Source: VGRW01 sp041498295 (GTDB lineage: Bacteria; Myxococcota_A; UBA9160; SZUA-336). Taken from it: a DNA stretch of 23,761 bases. The stretch is taken from positions 1 through 23,761 of the forward strand of contig JBGQIB010000060.1 of NCBI GenBank assembly GCA_041498295.1. The letters are read 5' to 3'. A program made the translations under genes and the position numbers. A model generated the notes under the pieces. It ran no database searches and was not told the DNA's origin. It worked only from the letters and a program-made list of their open reading frames with translations. This document shows, in pieces, positions 22,944 to 23,761 of the stretch. Numbering within the stretch: position 1 is the stretch's first letter; each line of letters begins with the position of its first letter.

Positions 22944-23761
22944 GTGGAAGGCGATCTGACCGGCGGCGATCGAACGCAGAGCGCGAGCCGCGAGGCGAAC
23001 GCCGTCGGGCGGTTCTCGTGCGCCGTGAAGCTGCCCGCGTTCGAGGGGCCCCTCGATCTTCTCCTGCACCTGATCCGCGCGAACGAAGTCGACATCGCCG
23101 ACATCCCGATCGCGCTCATCAGCGAGCAGTATCTCGGGTATCTCGGCCTGATGCGGATACTCGACATCGACGTGGCGGCCGACTATCTGCTCATGGCCGC
23201 GACCCTGGCGCACATCAAGTCGCGCCTGCTGCTGCCGCCCGACCCCGATCTGCTCGCCGAGGATGGCGGCGAGGACCCGCGCGCCGAGCTCGCGCGCCGG
23301 CTGGCGGAATACGCGCGCTACAAGGACGCGGCCACCGAGCTCGCACGCCGCCCGCTGCTCGGGCGCGACGTGTTCACCGGCGCCGCGGATCTCACCGAGA
23401 TGCCCGAGAAGGAAGGCGTGCTGGTCGTCAGCCTCTTCGGCTTGCTCGAGGCGATGCAGCGCGTGCTCGCGCGCATTCCCGCCGAGGAGGCGCGCCACAC
23501 CGTCGCGCGCGCGCGACTCACGCTGCAGGAGTGCATGGTCCGGGTCATGGACGCGCTGCGCGCGGCGGACCCGGCGAGCGTGCGCTTCGAGGAGCTGCTG
23601 ATCGGTGACATACCGACACGCCCCGGTGTCGTGGTCGCGTTCTTGTCGATCCTCGAGCTCGCGAAAATTCAGGCGCTCTTGATCTTCCAGAACTCGGACG
23701 ACGGGGGGCGCCCGGAGGGACCCATCCGCGTGCGCTTGGCCGTGGGCATGGCGCTCGACGA
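22944..23761 (+). CDS. scpA: Segregation and condensation protein A, N-terminal part
   Basis: The frame stays open to the window edge, so the 3' end is missing. ScpA is the kleisin that joins the two heads of an SMC dimer and, with ScpB, compacts and segregates the chromosome. The family opening KLPAFEGPLDLLLHLIRANEVDI is visible in parts from about 23028, followed by the helix with HIKSRLLLPPD and the C-terminal winged-helix onset SILELAKIQ. GTG 22944 is the first possible start, 19 bp after xerD, and gives 27 residues before the family core. GTG 23025 would start exactly at the core. Neither has a strong ribosome site; AGGGGG lies at 22923-22928. The order xerD-scpA recurs in several bacterial groups. 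Confidence 0.92.
   Translation, partial: MEGDLTGGDRTQSASREANAVGRFSCAVKLPAFEGPLDLLLHLIRANEVDIADIPIALISEQYLGYLGLMRILDIDVAADYLLMAATLAHIKSRLLLPPDPDLLAEDGGEDPRAELARRLAEYARYKDAATELARRPLLGRDVFTGAADLTEMPEKEGVLVVSLFGLLEAMQRVLARIPAEEARHTVARARLTLQECMVRVMDALRAADPASVRFEELLIGDIPTRPGVVVAFLSILELAKIQALLIFQNSDDGGRPEGPIRVRLAVGMALD

Noticed and set aside
23025..23027. GTG 23025 as the scpA start
   Set aside because: It fits the family core but has no ribosome site and would leave a 100-bp gap after xerD; kept only as an alternative to GTG 22944.
1..23761. CRISPR arrays, tRNA/rRNA genes, insertion sequences, defence or biosynthetic clusters
   Set aside because: No regularly spaced repeats, tRNA-like folds, transposase motifs or defence-type domains were seen by reading; the region is core-genome in character.

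Overview
The window comes from a GC-rich Gram-negative bacterium. Its gene set and order (pheA-hisC-tyrA next to rpsA-ihfB-lapA-lapB, a mutS-amiC-glnD-xerD-scpA run, Kup) suggest a Deltaproteobacterial lineage in the broad sense (Myxococcota/Desulfobacterota-like). That placement rests on gene content and codon use, not on a phylogeny. The region is almost fully coding, carries core genes, and shows no prophage, insertion sequence, CRISPR array, tRNA or rRNA. GTG and TTG starts and stop/start overlaps are common.

Layout. (1) 1-6654, plus strand: the 3' end of pheA, hisC, tyrA, rpsA (ribosomal protein S1), ihfB, a HIT-family nucleotide phosphorylase/hydrolase, lapA and lapB. It resembles the proteobacterial serC-pheA-hisC-tyrA-aroA-cmk-rpsA-ihfB-lapAB supraoperon, but aroA and cmk are absent between tyrA and rpsA. 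(2) 6647-9349, minus strand: a soluble four-PAS hybrid histidine kinase whose 3' end overlaps lapB. (3) 9436-10098, plus: a six-helix membrane protein, convergent and overlapping with kup (10088-11965, minus). (4) 12098-13663, plus: a fatty-acyl-CoA-synthetase-like enzyme with a candidate promoter/operator. (5) 13738-15458, minus: DAHP synthase (aroG type) and a glyoxalase-fold protein behind a transcription attenuator. (6) 15521-23761, plus: mutS, a secreted N-acetylmuramoyl-L-alanine amidase, glnD, xerD and the start of scpA, tightly coupled.

The most striking element is the aroG leader (about 15322-15495, minus strand). A 26-codon ORF contains the run Tyr-Tyr-Gly-Phe-Tyr-Phe-Trp. It is followed by a hairpin, a 7-bp antiterminator pairing option, and a perfect 9-bp GC-rich terminator stem with nine U residues just before the aroG ribosome-binding site. 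This has the architecture of ribosome-stalling attenuation that senses all three aromatic amino acids and controls the entry step of the shikimate pathway. The same window carries the downstream Phe and Tyr branch genes. The leader promoter places the start site about at the leader GTG, so the leader peptide may be translated from a leaderless transcript.

Other points of interest are a LapB without its membrane anchor, C7 and G8 homopolymer tracts in mutS upstream of its clamp-binding motif, a palindrome on the acyl-CoA synthetase -10 box, and a strong hairpin at the 3' end of ihfB.
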